Positions 47,110-55,894 of a stretch of DNA of 64,000 nt are shown here, piece by piece. Below the pieces are notes generated by a model that did not search any database, was not told the origin of the DNA, and saw nothing but the letters and a program-made list of their open reading frames with translations. Location: the NCBI RefSeq assembly GCF_900129375.1, contig NZ_FQVN01000009.1:244267-308266 (forward strand), given 5' to 3'. Position 1 is the first letter of the stretch. Every line of letters starts with the position of its first letter. Source of the DNA: Streptoalloteichus hindustanus (lineage in GTDB: Bacteria > Actinomycetota > Actinomycetes > Mycobacteriales > Pseudonocardiaceae). Position numbers and translations under genes: made by a program.

Positions 47110-47475
47110 CGGGGCGACGCTAGCAAGCACGCCGGGGCCCGGCCGAGCGGACTGGTGATCTTGCTCGCTCCCGCTGGTCCGGGGCTCGCCGCCCCGCTCC
47201 GGGTCGGTTCGGCGGCCCGCGGAGACGGCGTCACGGACGCGGGGACGTCGATCGCGCGGGCGTTCTGGGCGGTCCGACGCACCGGCTCGACCGCCGACCG
47301 GCCGCCTACTAGTAACCCGATCGGGTGGGAATCACCTGGCGGGACGGTGGGCATCTCCCCCGTGGAAACCCCCGGTGGCCCGAGCACCGGGAGCGCCCCG
47401 ATGTCGACACAGTCCGGCAACTCCCCCGACCAGGTGTAGCGCAGGTCACTTATCTTCATTCGAGTGGGGAAGATC
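47110..47475. other. Divergent intergenic region
   Basis: About 366 bp between the divergent membrane-protein and lipase genes. Contains AT-rich spots (CTTATCTTCATT at about 47449) that could be promoter, but no clear -35/-10 pair or repeat. Confidence 0.6.
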
Positions 47476-48429
47476 GTGCGAACGACCGGCGAGTCCGCGT
47501 TAGCCGACCACGCGACGCGGGGTAGTCGGCTGCTCACCTACCTGGTTGACGCCGCGACGCGGCACGCGGGCGACGCCGCGCGCACCCTCACCCGGCCGAG
47601 CACCCTCCGAGGACTGACGGTCGAGGCCGCCTGGCTGGCCGCCCGGGCACTCCTCTACCCCTGGGGAGCCCGGGAGGCCGCGCTCGAACCCGGGGAGCAC
47701 CTGCGGCACTACCGCACCGACGACCTCCCGCCCTGGCGACGCGGCCAGTTCGTCACCGCGCTCGCCGCGGGAGCGGAGCCGGCGCGTCCCGTCGTCCTGG
47801 TGCACGGCATCGTGGACAACCGGTCCGCCTTCACCGTGCTCGCCCCCGCGCTGCGCCGTCGCGGGTTCGCCGTCGTCCACGCCGTCAACTACGGCGTCCT
47901 CACCGCGGTCAACGGCGACGTCCGCCAGGCCGCCCGCGCGCTCGGCGAGCAGGTCGACCAGGTCAGGCTGGCCACCGGCAGCGACCGGGTCGACGTCGTG
48001 GGGCACTCGCTCGGGGGCCTCATCGCGCGGTACTACGTCCAGCGGCTCGACGGCGACCGCCACGTCGACACCCTCGTCACCCTGGGCGCACCGCACGCGG
48101 GCACGCTGACCGCACACCTCCTGCCCACGCGCCTGGCCCGCCAGCTGCGCCCCGGCTCCCCGTTGCTCGCCGAGCTGGCCGAGCCCGCGCCGGGCTGCCG
48201 AACACGCTTCGTGGCCGTCTGGAGCGATCTGGACCAGGTGGTCCTGCCCAGGGAGAGCGCGCGGCTGACCCACCCGGATCTGACGGTGGAGGTCCACCGG
48301 GTGTGTGATGTCGGGCACCTGTCCCTGCCCATGGCAGCACGGGCCGTGGCCGTTGTCGTGACCGCCCTCACTCGATCGGCCGAATCCCCACGGGATGGCC
48401 AGCCGGCAGGCACGTGCATGGACCTGTGA
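47476..48429 (+). CDS. Alpha/beta-hydrolase lipase
   Basis: A 317-residue alpha/beta hydrolase of the triacylglycerol lipase/esterase type. Evidence: VVLVHGIVDNRSAF (oxyanion-hole HG), DVVGHSLGGLIARYYVQ (nucleophile Ser in GHSLGG), TLGAPHAGT, and a C-terminal GHLSLP with a likely catalytic His; VWSDLDQVVLP holds a candidate Asp. GTG 47476 is preferred because GGGGAAG precedes it; an in-frame GTG at 47464 is possible. No signal peptide is evident. Substrate unknown. Confidence 0.88.
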   Translation: MRTTGESALADHATRGSRLLTYLVDAATRHAGDAARTLTRPSTLRGLTVEAAWLAARALLYPWGAREAALEPGEHLRHYRTDDLPPWRRGQFVTALAAGAEPARPVVLVHGIVDNRSAFTVLAPALRRRGFAVVHAVNYGVLTAVNGDVRQAARALGEQVDQVRLATGSDRVDVVGHSLGGLIARYYVQRLDGDRHVDTLVTLGAPHAGTLTAHLLPTRLARQLRPGSPLLAELAEPAPGCRTRFVAVWSDLDQVVLPRESARLTHPDLTVEVHRVCDVGHLSLPMAARAVAVVVTALTRSAESPRDGQPAGTCMDL

Positions 48430-48552
48430 TCAACCAATTACTTTCCGTCAGCACCGGCCCATGACGTGGTGAGATCGCCGCCCGTTCGGCAGATGCCGTC
48501 CGGAGGGGTTTGCCCTCCAGGGTTGACCTTGGTTACTGTCCCCCGGTCCGTT

Positions 48553-48569
48553 GTCACAGTCTGGTCACA
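48553..48569 (+). promoter_or_regulatory. Direct repeat GTCACA, candidate MtrA site
   Basis: GTCACAGTCTGGTCACA has two GTCACA half sites with start-to-start spacing of 11 bp. This resembles the direct-repeat motif reported for the actinobacterial response regulator MtrA, which controls cell-wall hydrolase genes. It lies about 100 bp upstream of an M23 peptidase start. This is inference from motif resemblance only. Other hairpins in 48430-48560 (CGGC/GCCG and GGAGGG/CCCTCC) may also be regulatory. Confidence 0.4.
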
Positions 48570-48661
48570 ACGTGGACATGGAGTTGGTTACCCCGACCAA
48601 CGCCCCGGGATCCCCCGCCCGGCCGTCCCGACCGGACTCCCCGAAGACGGAAGGGCAGGCC

Positions 48662-49444
48662 TTGGCTCGACACCGCTCCCCCGGCGGCGAAGGACCTACC
48701 CCGGCTCTCGATGAGGCGCTGCGCGAGACGGCGCCCCGAACCCGGGGCGCACACCGCCTCCCCCCGCCGCCGTCCGCGCTGCGTGGGCGCGTCGCGATCG
48801 CCGCGGTCGCGGCCGGCGCGTTCGTCGCGGCCGGCCAGACCCTCGACGCCTCGGCGAACACCGCCACCGACGGTGTGACGCCGCTGGCGAACGGCAGGGA
48901 CGCCGCCGCCGCGATGGGCATGGGCGGCTCGGCCCCCGCGCCCGAGGTGCTCCCGGTCGCCAAGACCGGCGACCCCTCCGTGGAGGTGCAGAAGCTCGGC
49001 AAGAGCGGACGCATCCAGGCGGAGCGGGCGGCCCGCGAGGCCGAGGCCCGCAAGCCGCTGTTCGTCAAGCCCGCCGAGGGCACGTTCACCTCCGGTTACG
49101 GCGGTCGGTGGGGCACCTTCCACTGGGGTGTCGACATCGCCAACCGCGTCGGCACGCCGATCTATTCCGTCGCCGAGGGCGTGGTCATCAGCTCCGGCCC
49201 GGCCAGCGGTTTCGGCCTGTGGGTCCGGGTGCAGCACACCGACGGCACGATCACCGTCTACGGCCACGTGGACCGCACCCTGGTCCGCGAGGGGCAGAAG
49301 GTGGCCGCCGGGCAGCAGATCGCCACGATGGGCAACCGGGGCTTCTCCACCGGCCCGCACCTGCACTTCGAGGTGTGGAACGCCGGCAACCAGAAGATCA
49401 ACCCCGTTCCCTGGCTCGCCGAGCGCGGCATCGCCCTCGGCTGA
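48662..49444 (+). CDS. M23 family metallopeptidase (LytM-like)
   Basis: A 260-residue protein. A TTG start after GGAAGGGCAGG gives LARHRSPGGEG, a familiar N-terminus of actinobacterial M23 proteins; upstream in-frame starts exist but have weaker ribosome sites. One hydrophobic segment (VAIAAVAAGAFVAAGQ) exports or anchors it. The C-terminal half is the peptidase: SGYGGRWGTFHWGVDIAN (zinc His/Asp), then VYGHVD and GPHLHFEVW (second His set). It should cleave peptidoglycan cross-bridges or stem peptides outside the cell. Confidence 0.93.
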   Translation: MARHRSPGGEGPTPALDEALRETAPRTRGAHRLPPPPSALRGRVAIAAVAAGAFVAAGQTLDASANTATDGVTPLANGRDAAAAMGMGGSAPAPEVLPVAKTGDPSVEVQKLGKSGRIQAERAAREAEARKPLFVKPAEGTFTSGYGGRWGTFHWGVDIANRVGTPIYSVAEGVVISSGPASGFGLWVRVQHTDGTITVYGHVDRTLVREGQKVAAGQQIATMGNRGFSTGPHLHFEVWNAGNQKINPVPWLAERGIALG

Positions 49445-50250
49445 GGCGCCCTTCGCACCCAACTCCCCGCAACCCCCCGCACCGTTCTCCCCGCACCGTT
49501 CTCCCCGTACCGGCCCCGCGCCGGCGCGCTCACCCGAACCCGTTCCCCGCGTCGCCGCCGCCCCAAACACGGCTGTCCCCGGGAACGTCCGAACGCGCCC
49601 CGAAACACCCCGTTCGGCCCAGCACCGGCAGGCGGGGCAGTGTTCGTCGGCGTTCGTCAAAGTTCGTCAGCGCGGTTCGTCAGGTAGGGCTCGCCAGCGC
49701 GTGGGTTCGGTCCGGGTAGGGCCCAGGCGTGCCGCACCGTTCCCCCTGGGCACAGCGCGCCTGGGCCACCCGCTCCCGAACGGCACGGCCGTCCGGTCGT
49801 CGTCCTCGCCGTCGTTCGTCCCCCGCCACCTCGCTCTCGCCCGTCGCCCCCGGTCAACCTCGAACTGGTCAGCGGATGCGCTCCCCGGGCCTCACCCCCA
49901 GCGACGCCCGAGGCGGTGGCGTCCGCCTCGGGTGATCAAACCGGGCACCCCTGACAAAATCTGCCGCGCGGCCACGAGGCGTGTCCGACCACCACCTACA
50001 CGGGGACTAGCGCCGCAAACATCACCCTCAGCGGTGAACTCCAGCGCCACTTCCTTCAGCACTGCGTGGTTGCCGCGCCCTTGCCACTTCCCTCGGTAGG
50101 GGGAACTTGTCCCCCCGTGGCGTAGTGCGGGCGGGACGCACTACCGCAACCACAGTCGCTACGTCTAGCGTCCGACCCGCTACTTCTGGTCACCACCAGC
50201 GGTCGGCCGCCGCTGGCGGCCCGACGTGCGAGGCAGTGAGGAGAATCAGG
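49445..50250. other. Long intergenic region with short repeats
   Basis: No credible gene in about 800 bp. It contains a perfect 14-bp tandem repeat CACCGTTCTCCCCG (49480-49507), four GTTCGTC direct repeats (49642-49681) and a perfect inverted repeat GTAGTGCG/CGCACTAC (50122-50144) with a seven-base loop. A promoter for the next small gene is likely near its start but none is clear. Confidence 0.7.
49642..49681 (+). repeat. Phased GTTCGTC direct repeats
   Basis: Four exact GTTCGTC copies begin at 49642, 49652, 49662 and 49675. The first three are spaced 10 bp apart, close to one helical turn, so a protein could contact one DNA face. The function is unknown. Confidence 0.6.
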
Positions 50251-50457
50251 TTGGGCGCTCTGGCGACCGGCGGCTTGGTCCTGCTACTCGTGGGATTCCT
50301 TCTGGTCATCGCGGCGGGGCCGCAGCCGGCCCCCGCGCCCACCCGGCGAGGCGCGCACCGCGCCAGCCGGCGGCGGCCGGCCAAGTCCGTCGTCTACTGG
50401 CGGTTGCAGTGGGCCGTCTCCCGAACGGGGTACTCCCGGGGGCGATGGACGCCGTGA
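50251..50457 (+). CDS. Small single-pass membrane protein
   Basis: A 68-residue protein with TTG start after GAGGAG. Residues 4-23 form one strong hydrophobic helix (GGLVLLLVGFLLVIAAG), and the rest is very basic (RRGAHRASRRRPAK), giving a cytoplasmic tail. I do not recognise it. The good ribosome site is the main support, and a codon frame with clean GC bias fits. Confidence 0.5.
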   Translation: MGALATGGLVLLLVGFLLVIAAGPQPAPAPTRRGAHRASRRRPAKSVVYWRLQWAVSRTGYSRGRWTP

Positions 50458-50646
50458 GCCGGGTCGACGACAGCTGATCGCCGGGGCCTGGTCGGTGCGG
50501 GTGCTGCTCGTGCCCGGCGCGCCCCGGCGCCCTCCCACCGGGCCGGCGACACGGCCCCCGCCCCGTTCCTCCGGGCAGGGCGGCCCGGCACGGCGTCCGG
50601 CCGGTCTCCGTGGGTGGGACGCCGGCCGCCGGCCCTCGGGGTCCGC

Positions 50647-51399
50647 TCAGACCGCGGCCCACCGGTCGACCACGTCCGCGACGACGGCCCGCTCCTGGCC
50701 GGTGAGGTAGAAGTGGCCGCCAGGGAAGACCCGCCCGGCGAAACCCGCCGTGGTGACCTCGGCCCACTCGGCCATCTCCTCGGCCGTCACCCTCGGGTCG
50801 TCCTCGCCGGTGTAACCGACCACCGGGCTGCGCACCGGCTCGACCTCCCTCGGCAGGTAGGTGCCGACGACCTCGTAGTCGGCCCGGATCGCCGGCAGGA
50901 CCAGGTCGCGCAGGTCGGGGTCGTCCAGCACGGCCGAGCGCTCGGGGTCGAGCGCCCGCAGCTCGGCCACCAGCTCCGCGTCCGGCCGGGTGTGCAGGTC
51001 GTCCGGGTCGAGCCGGTGCGGGGCCTGCCGGGCGGAGACGACCAGCAGGTCCAGGACCACCCCGTGCCGGCGCTCCAGCCGGGTGGCGACCTCGTGGGCC
51101 AGCGAGGCCCCCATGCTGTGCCCGAAGAACGCCAGCGGCCGGTCCAGCAGCGGCGGCAACGCCGCCACGACGGCGTCGGCGAGCGACTCCATCCGCACCA
51201 GGCACGGCTCGCCCAACCGGTCCTCGCGGCCGGGATAGCGCACCGCCAGCAGCTCGACCTCCGGCGGCAGCAACCGGGCCCAGCCCCGGAAGGCGCTCGC
51301 CGCGCCGCCCGCGTGCGGGAAGCACACCAGGCGGCGGGCCGGCGCGGCCGACGTGGTGTGGCGGCGGAACCACAGGTGATGGGCGGCGGCGGAGCTCAC
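50647..51399 (-). CDS. Type II thioesterase
   Basis: A 250-residue alpha/beta-hydrolase thioesterase of the GrsT/TEII family. These remove misprimed or stalled acyl groups from carrier proteins of polyketide and nonribosomal peptide synthetases. Evidence: LVCFPHAGGAASAF, RYPGREDRLGEP, the nucleophile Ser95 in FFGHSMGA, and the catalytic His in PGGHFYLTG (about residue 229). GTG 51399 follows CGGAGG. No synthetase gene lies nearby, so it is an orphan or acts in trans. Confidence 0.93.
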   Translation of the reverse strand: MSSAAAHHLWFRRHTTSAAPARRLVCFPHAGGAASAFRGWARLLPPEVELLAVRYPGREDRLGEPCLVRMESLADAVVAALPPLLDRPLAFFGHSMGASLAHEVATRLERRHGVVLDLLVVSARQAPHRLDPDDLHTRPDAELVAELRALDPERSAVLDDPDLRDLVLPAIRADYEVVGTYLPREVEPVRSPVVGYTGEDDPRVTAEEMAEWAEVTTAGFAGRVFPGGHFYLTGQERAVVADVVDRWAAV

Positions 51400-51718
51400 G
51401 CGGACACCTCCGGGAAGTCGCGGACGGACGACGGCGACACTAGGTCATCACCTGTGGGCGGGCGGTGACTCCGACAGTTTCGCCGCGGGCCCGTGCCGTT
51501 GGCCCGCTCACGTCGGCGGTCGGATGGGGAACAACGTCCACCTACGATCGGTTGACGTGTCTGCGCCGGCCCACCCGGGCGGCGCGGGCGGAGACGGACA
51601 TCCGGGATGTTCGGAGGTGGCGCACCGCACCGGCACGCGGAGCGCCGTGGCCAGTGGCCGGCCACCGGGCGCCGCCCGAGCTCCCGCACAGACGCCCAGC
51701 ACCCGCAGAGGAGAGAGC
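51400..51718. other. Divergent intergenic region TEII-trxA
   Basis: A 319-bp divergent spacer. No convincing gene or repeat; promoters for both genes are presumably here. Confidence 0.6.
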
Positions 51719-52051
51719 ATGACCTCCAACACCGCGACCGTGACCGTGACCGACAAGTCGTTCGTCGAGGACGTCCTGCAGAGCGACAAGCCGGTTCTGG
51801 TCGACTTCTGGGCGACCTGGTGCGGTCCGTGCAGGATGGTGGCGCCGGTGCTCGAGGAGATCGCCGCCGAGTACAAGGACAAGCTGACCATCGCCAAGCT
51901 GGACATCGACCAGAACCCGCAGATCGCGCGGGACCTGCAGATCATGTCGGTGCCGACCATGATGGTCTTCCGGGGTGGCAAGGCCGTGAAGACGATCGTG
52001 GGCGCGAAGCCGAAGGCCGCGCTGCTCTCCGACCTGCAGGAGTTCATCTGA
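51719..52051 (+). CDS. trxA: Thioredoxin
   Basis: A 110-residue cytosolic thioredoxin with the active site W-C-G-P-C (Cys35, Cys38) in DFWATWCGPCRM and the cis-Pro region VPTMMVFRGG. It reduces protein disulfides with thioredoxin reductase, which is not in the window. ATG 51719 follows GGAGAGAGC. The length and motifs are standard. A very strong hairpin lies downstream. Confidence 0.98.
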   Translation: MTSNTATVTVTDKSFVEDVLQSDKPVLVDFWATWCGPCRMVAPVLEEIAAEYKDKLTIAKLDIDQNPQIARDLQIMSVPTMMVFRGGKAVKTIVGAKPKAALLSDLQEFI

Positions 52052-52126
52052 CAGCTCGGCTGGCGCCGGCTCCGGAGCACCCCTCGGGGTGACTGACCGG
52101 AAACCGCGCCAGACCACGCTCAGACC

Positions 52127-52166
52127 ACGGGGCCCGTGGCGGACTGCCGTCCGCCACGGGCCCCGT
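52127..52166. terminator. Bidirectional terminator trxA/pcrA
   Basis: An 18-bp perfect stem, ACGGGGCCCGTGGCGGAC with its complement, and a four-base loop, between the convergent trxA and pcrA genes. Confidence 0.9.
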
Positions 52167-52207
52167 CGCGTCAGCCGCCGCTCAACCGGCCGCCCGGCGC
52201 CGGCGCG

Positions 52208-54673
52208 TCAGAGCTTGACCATCGGCACCCCGCCGATGAGCATCAGCCGGACGGTGCCCGCCGAGCCGAAGTCGATCGTGGCGGTGGCCCTGGGCCCGCT
52301 GCCGTCGGTGGCCACGACCGTGCCCAGGCCGTACTTGTCGTGGCTGACCCGGTCGCCGACCTCCAGGCTCAGCGCCGGGGTCTGCTGCCAGCCCTGGAAC
52401 GGCGTGGAGCGCATGCCCCTGGCGGCGATCCCGGCCTGCGCCGAGTCCTCGCCGGTGCTCGCCCGGCGCCCCCAGCGGGTGGCGGCCGCCGGGCCGGACC
52501 GCTCGGGCTCCACGCGACGCCACTCCAGCAGGTCGCCGGGGATCTCGTCGAGGAACCGGGACGCCGGGTTGGTCGAGGGCTGGCCCCACGCCGAGCGCAC
52601 CATCGCCCGGGACAGGTACAGCCGCTGCCGGGCCCTGGTGATGCCGACGTAGGCCAGCCGCCGCTCCTCCGCCAGCTCGGCCGGCTCGCCCAGCGCCCGC
52701 ATGTGCGGGAAGACGCCGTCCTCCCAGCCGGTGCAGAACACCACCGGGAACTCCAGGCCCTTGGCGGTGTGCAGGGTCATCAGCGTGACCACGCCGTCCT
52801 CGTCCTCCGGCACCGAGTCGGAGTCCGCGACCAGCGACACCCGCTCCAGGAACGCCGAGAGCGACCCCGGCTCGGGCAGGCCAGCCGCGGCCTCGTCGTC
52901 CTCGTCGACCTCGGCGTCGACCTCGGCCACGACCGGCGCCGCCGCCTGGTCCTCGGTGAACTCGCGGGCGACGGTGATCAGCTCGTTGAGGTTGTCCAGC
53001 CGGGTGCCGTCCTGCGGGTCGTCGCTGGTCTCCAGCTCGGCCCGGTAGCCGGTGCGCTCGAGCACGGCCTCCAGCACCTCGGCGACGTCCTGCCCGGCCA
53101 GCACCAGGGACCGCAGCTCGTCGAGCAGGTCGACGAAGCCGGCGATCGCCTTCTGCGAGCGGGGGTTCAGCAACGCGACCCGGCCGGCCGCGGCGTCCCG
53201 CAGCGCGGCGGCGAAGGAGATCCGCTCCCGCTCGGCGTGGGTGGCCACGCAGGCCTCGGCCCGGTCGCCGATGCCGCGCTTGGGCACGTTGAGGACGCGC
53301 CGCAGGCTGACGGTGTCGTCCGGGTTGTCCAGCACCCGCAGGTAGGCGAGCGCGTCGCGCACCTCGCGCCGCTCGTAGAAGCGCACCCCGCCGACCACGC
53401 GGTAGGGCAGGCCGAGCCGGATGAACACCTCCTCGAACACGCGGGACTGGTTGTTGGTGCGGTAGAAGACCGCGATGTCGCAGGCGCGGGCGTCGCCGGA
53501 GTCGACCAGCCGGTCGATCTCGCCGGCCACGAACGCCGCCTCGTCGTGCTCGTTGTCGGCGACGTAGCCGACGATCCGGTCCCCCTCGCCCAGGTCGGTC
53601 CACAGCCGCTTGTCGCGGCGGTCCGGGTTGCGGGCGATGACCGCGTTGGCCGCGTTGAGGATGGTCTGGGTGGAGCGGTAGTTCTGCTCCAGCAGCACCG
53701 TGCGGGCGTCGGGGAAGTCCCGCTCGAACTCGACGATGTTGCGGATGGTGGCGCCGCGGAAGGCGTAGATCGACTGGTCCGCGTCGCCGACGACGCACAG
53801 CTCGGCCGGCGGCACCGCGGGCGCGGCGCCCCCGTCGTCGCCCGCCCCGCCGACCAGTTCCCGCACCAGCACGTACTGCGCGTGGTTGGTGTCCTGGTAC
53901 TCGTCGACCAGCACGTGCCGGAAGCGGCGGCGGTAGTACTCCGCGACCTCGGGGAACACCTGGAGGAGCTCGACCGTCCGCATGATCAGGTCGTCGAAGT
54001 CGAGCGCGTTGGCCAGCCCCAGCCGCCGCTGGTAGCCCGCGTAGACCTCGGCGACCCGGCGCTCCAGGTCGTTCGCGGCCCTCGCGGCGGCGGTGTCCGG
54101 GTCGACCAGCTCGTTCTTCAGGTTCGACACGTGCACGGCCAGCGTGCGCGCCGGGTAGCGCTTGGGGTCGAGGTCCAGCTCGCGGGCCACGATGGTGATG
54201 AGCCGGCGCGAGTCGTCCGCGTCGTAGATCGAGAAGTTCGAGGTCAGGCCCAGGTGCTTGGCCTCGCGGCGCAGCACCCGCACGCACATGGAGTGGAACG
54301 TCGACACCCACATGGCGTTGGCCCGCGCGCCGACCAGGGCGGAGACGCGTTCCCGCATCTCGGCCGCCGCCTTGTTGGTGAACGTGATGGCCATGATCTG
54401 GCCGGGGTGCACGCCCCTGGCCGCGAGCAGGTGGGCGATGCGGTGCGCCAGCACCCTGGTCTTGCCCGAGCCCGCGCCGGCGACGATGAGCAGCGGCGAG
54501 CCCGCGTGGAGCACCGCCTCGCGCTGCTGCTGGTTCAGCCCGTCGAGCAACGCGTCGGGGTCCTGGTGGTGGGGGCGGGCCACGGGCGCCGCGGTGGGCC
54601 GGGCCGAGCGGTCCTGCTGGCCACCAGCACCCAGCGGGGAGGTGGGCTCCGGGAGGTCGAAGAGGGTGCTCAT
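52208..54673 (-). CDS. pcrA: ATP-dependent DNA helicase PcrA/UvrD
   Basis: An 821-residue superfamily 1 helicase for DNA repair and removal of replication blocks. After a 40-residue variable start come LNQQQREAVLHAGSP, the Walker A GAGSGKT (residues 66-72), the Walker B region DEYQDTN, CVVGDADQSIYAFRGA, and LEQNYRSTQ, the standard UvrD motifs. The C-terminus has GDRVSHDKYGLGTVVAT, a Tudor-like domain typical of PcrA. Length is usual for actinobacteria. Confidence 0.97.
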   Translation of the reverse strand: MSTLFDLPEPTSPLGAGGQQDRSARPTAAPVARPHHQDPDALLDGLNQQQREAVLHAGSPLLIVAGAGSGKTRVLAHRIAHLLAARGVHPGQIMAITFTNKAAAEMRERVSALVGARANAMWVSTFHSMCVRVLRREAKHLGLTSNFSIYDADDSRRLITIVARELDLDPKRYPARTLAVHVSNLKNELVDPDTAAARAANDLERRVAEVYAGYQRRLGLANALDFDDLIMRTVELLQVFPEVAEYYRRRFRHVLVDEYQDTNHAQYVLVRELVGGAGDDGGAAPAVPPAELCVVGDADQSIYAFRGATIRNIVEFERDFPDARTVLLEQNYRSTQTILNAANAVIARNPDRRDKRLWTDLGEGDRIVGYVADNEHDEAAFVAGEIDRLVDSGDARACDIAVFYRTNNQSRVFEEVFIRLGLPYRVVGGVRFYERREVRDALAYLRVLDNPDDTVSLRRVLNVPKRGIGDRAEACVATHAERERISFAAALRDAAAGRVALLNPRSQKAIAGFVDLLDELRSLVLAGQDVAEVLEAVLERTGYRAELETSDDPQDGTRLDNLNELITVAREFTEDQAAAPVVAEVDAEVDEDDEAAAGLPEPGSLSAFLERVSLVADSDSVPEDEDGVVTLMTLHTAKGLEFPVVFCTGWEDGVFPHMRALGEPAELAEERRLAYVGITRARQRLYLSRAMVRSAWGQPSTNPASRFLDEIPGDLLEWRRVEPERSGPAAATRWGRRASTGEDSAQAGIAARGMRSTPFQGWQQTPALSLEVGDRVSHDKYGLGTVVATDGSGPRATATIDFGSAGTVRLMLIGGVPMVKL

Positions 54674-54916
54674 CGTTGCCTCACGGTACCCGCGCGCGCC
54701 GCTCCGCCGCCCGAGGCATGACCCGGCGGAGCGCCCACGGGTGGCGAGGGGCTTCCGGTGGGCGCATCGGCGGGGGCGACGCGTGCGGCCCCGGGGGCGG
54801 TCCCTGGTGGTCGGGCCGCCGTCGTTCAGGGTCGATCGCGGGGTCTTCCCTGATCTGGCGGGACGTCTCCGGCGCGACGGTGGAGAGGTCCTGCCCGTCG
54901 ACCCGCGAGGGACCCG

Positions 54917-55588
54917 ATGCCGACCGCGCTCACCGACCTGATCCCGGACCCGACGACGTTGTCCGTCCCGGTCATGGTGCTGCTGCTCACCGCCGTCTGC
55001 GTGGTCGAGGCGACACTGCTGCTGGGCTCGTTGGTGCCCGGCGAGCTCGTGGTGGTCGCCGCGGCGGGCGCGGCGGGCGTGGAGTGGTACCCGCTGGTGC
55101 TGGCGGCCGCGGCGCTGGGTTCAGTGCTCGGCCAGCTCGGCGGTTACCTGCTCGGGCGCGCGTCCGGCGACTGGGTGCGGCACGGCTGGCTCGGCCGTCG
55201 GCTGGGCGAGCGCCGGTGGGCCAGGGCCGAGGCGGTGGTGCGCGGGGCCACCCCGCTGACCATGATCGCGGTGCGGTTCGTGGCGGTGGGGCACACCCTG
55301 GCGCCGGTGCTGGCCGGCGCGGCCCGGATGCAGCCGCGGCGCTTCCTGCACCTGGCCGCCGTCGGCTCGGCCGTGTGGGCCGGGGTGTGGGCGGCGTTGG
55401 GCGTGGCCGCCCGGCAGGCGGGCGAGCTCGCCGGGAGCTGGTACGTGGCGACCGGGATCGGCCTGGTCGGGATGGTGCTGGCCGGCGCGACGCTCAGCCG
55501 CGCGATCCAGCGGGCCGGGCTCGACGCGCCCGCCGGCGACCGGGCGCCCGAGCGGGCGGCGGCCGCGGACCTCCCCGCCAGGGCGTGA
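54917..55588 (+). CDS. DedA/VTT-domain membrane protein
   Basis: A 223-residue DedA-family (SNARE-associated/VTT) protein with about five membrane segments. Landmarks are LLGSLVPGELVVVAAAGAAG near residue 36 and FVAVGHTLAPVLAGAARMQPRRFLHLAAVGSAVWAG. DedA proteins are linked to lipid scrambling and membrane homeostasis. ATG 54917 follows GAGGGACCCG. The last 30 residues are polar. Confidence 0.85.
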   Translation: MPTALTDLIPDPTTLSVPVMVLLLTAVCVVEATLLLGSLVPGELVVVAAAGAAGVEWYPLVLAAAALGSVLGQLGGYLLGRASGDWVRHGWLGRRLGERRWARAEAVVRGATPLTMIAVRFVAVGHTLAPVLAGAARMQPRRFLHLAAVGSAVWAGVWAALGVAARQAGELAGSWYVATGIGLVGMVLAGATLSRAIQRAGLDAPAGDRAPERAAAADLPARA

Positions 55589-55697
55589 GGGGCAGGGGTC
55601 GGTCAGGGCTCGTCCCGCCGGCGGTCGGGAGGTGGCCCGGGTGGCGGACGGCGGCGGCCCAGCCGTCCTGACCGGTGGGACACGCCGGGCCCGCGCC

Positions 55698-55727
55698 TCG
55701 ACCGGCCGAAGCCGGCTGTGGCAGACT
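55698..55727 (+). promoter_or_regulatory. Candidate promoter for the aroQ leader transcript
   Basis: TCGACC at 55698-55703 and CAGACT at 55722-55727 are spaced 18 bp. The -10-like element ends six bases before the GTG of the leader peptide, so transcription may start at that GTG and the leader peptide may be leaderless. Confidence 0.5.
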
Positions 55728-55733
55728 TGCCGC

Positions 55734-55796
55734 GTGCCGCAGCGCGTTTTCGACTTTTACTACGGGTGCCGGACTCCGGTGCCCGTGGTCGCGTAG
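55734..55796 (+). CDS. Phe/Tyr leader peptide for chorismate mutase
   Basis: A 20-residue open frame, GTG to TAG, reading VPQRVFDFYYGCRTPVPVVA. The cluster F-D-F-Y-Y uses Phe and Tyr codons consecutively, and Phe and Tyr are the end products of the pathway that chorismate mutase opens. A terminator-like hairpin and the chorismate mutase gene follow. This is the standard layout for ribosome-mediated attenuation. A -10-like CAGACT lies six bases before the GTG. Confidence 0.75.
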   Translation: MPQRVFDFYYGCRTPVPVVA

Positions 55797-55813
55797 GCGC
55801 AGACGAAGCCACC

Positions 55814-55850
55814 ACGACGCCCCTGGAGTCCACGGACCCGGGGGCGTCGT
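55814..55850 (+). terminator. Attenuator hairpin before chorismate mutase
   Basis: ACGACGCCCC pairs with GGGGCGTCGT across a 17-base loop that itself contains GTCC/GGAC. It lies between the leader peptide and the chorismate mutase gene. Within the leader-peptide end, GGGTGCCGG can pair with CCGGTGCCC (two G-U pairs), a candidate competing stem. The termination function is inferred. Confidence 0.65.
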
Positions 55851-55894
55851 CGCTTCCCGGTCCGGGTTCCCCAAGCACCAGCCGGAGGAGACCC

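Noticed and set aside
48430..48660. Possible c-di-AMP (ydaO) riboswitch before the M23 gene
   Set aside because: Some hairpins are present but the characteristic conserved ydaO core sequences were not found by eye.
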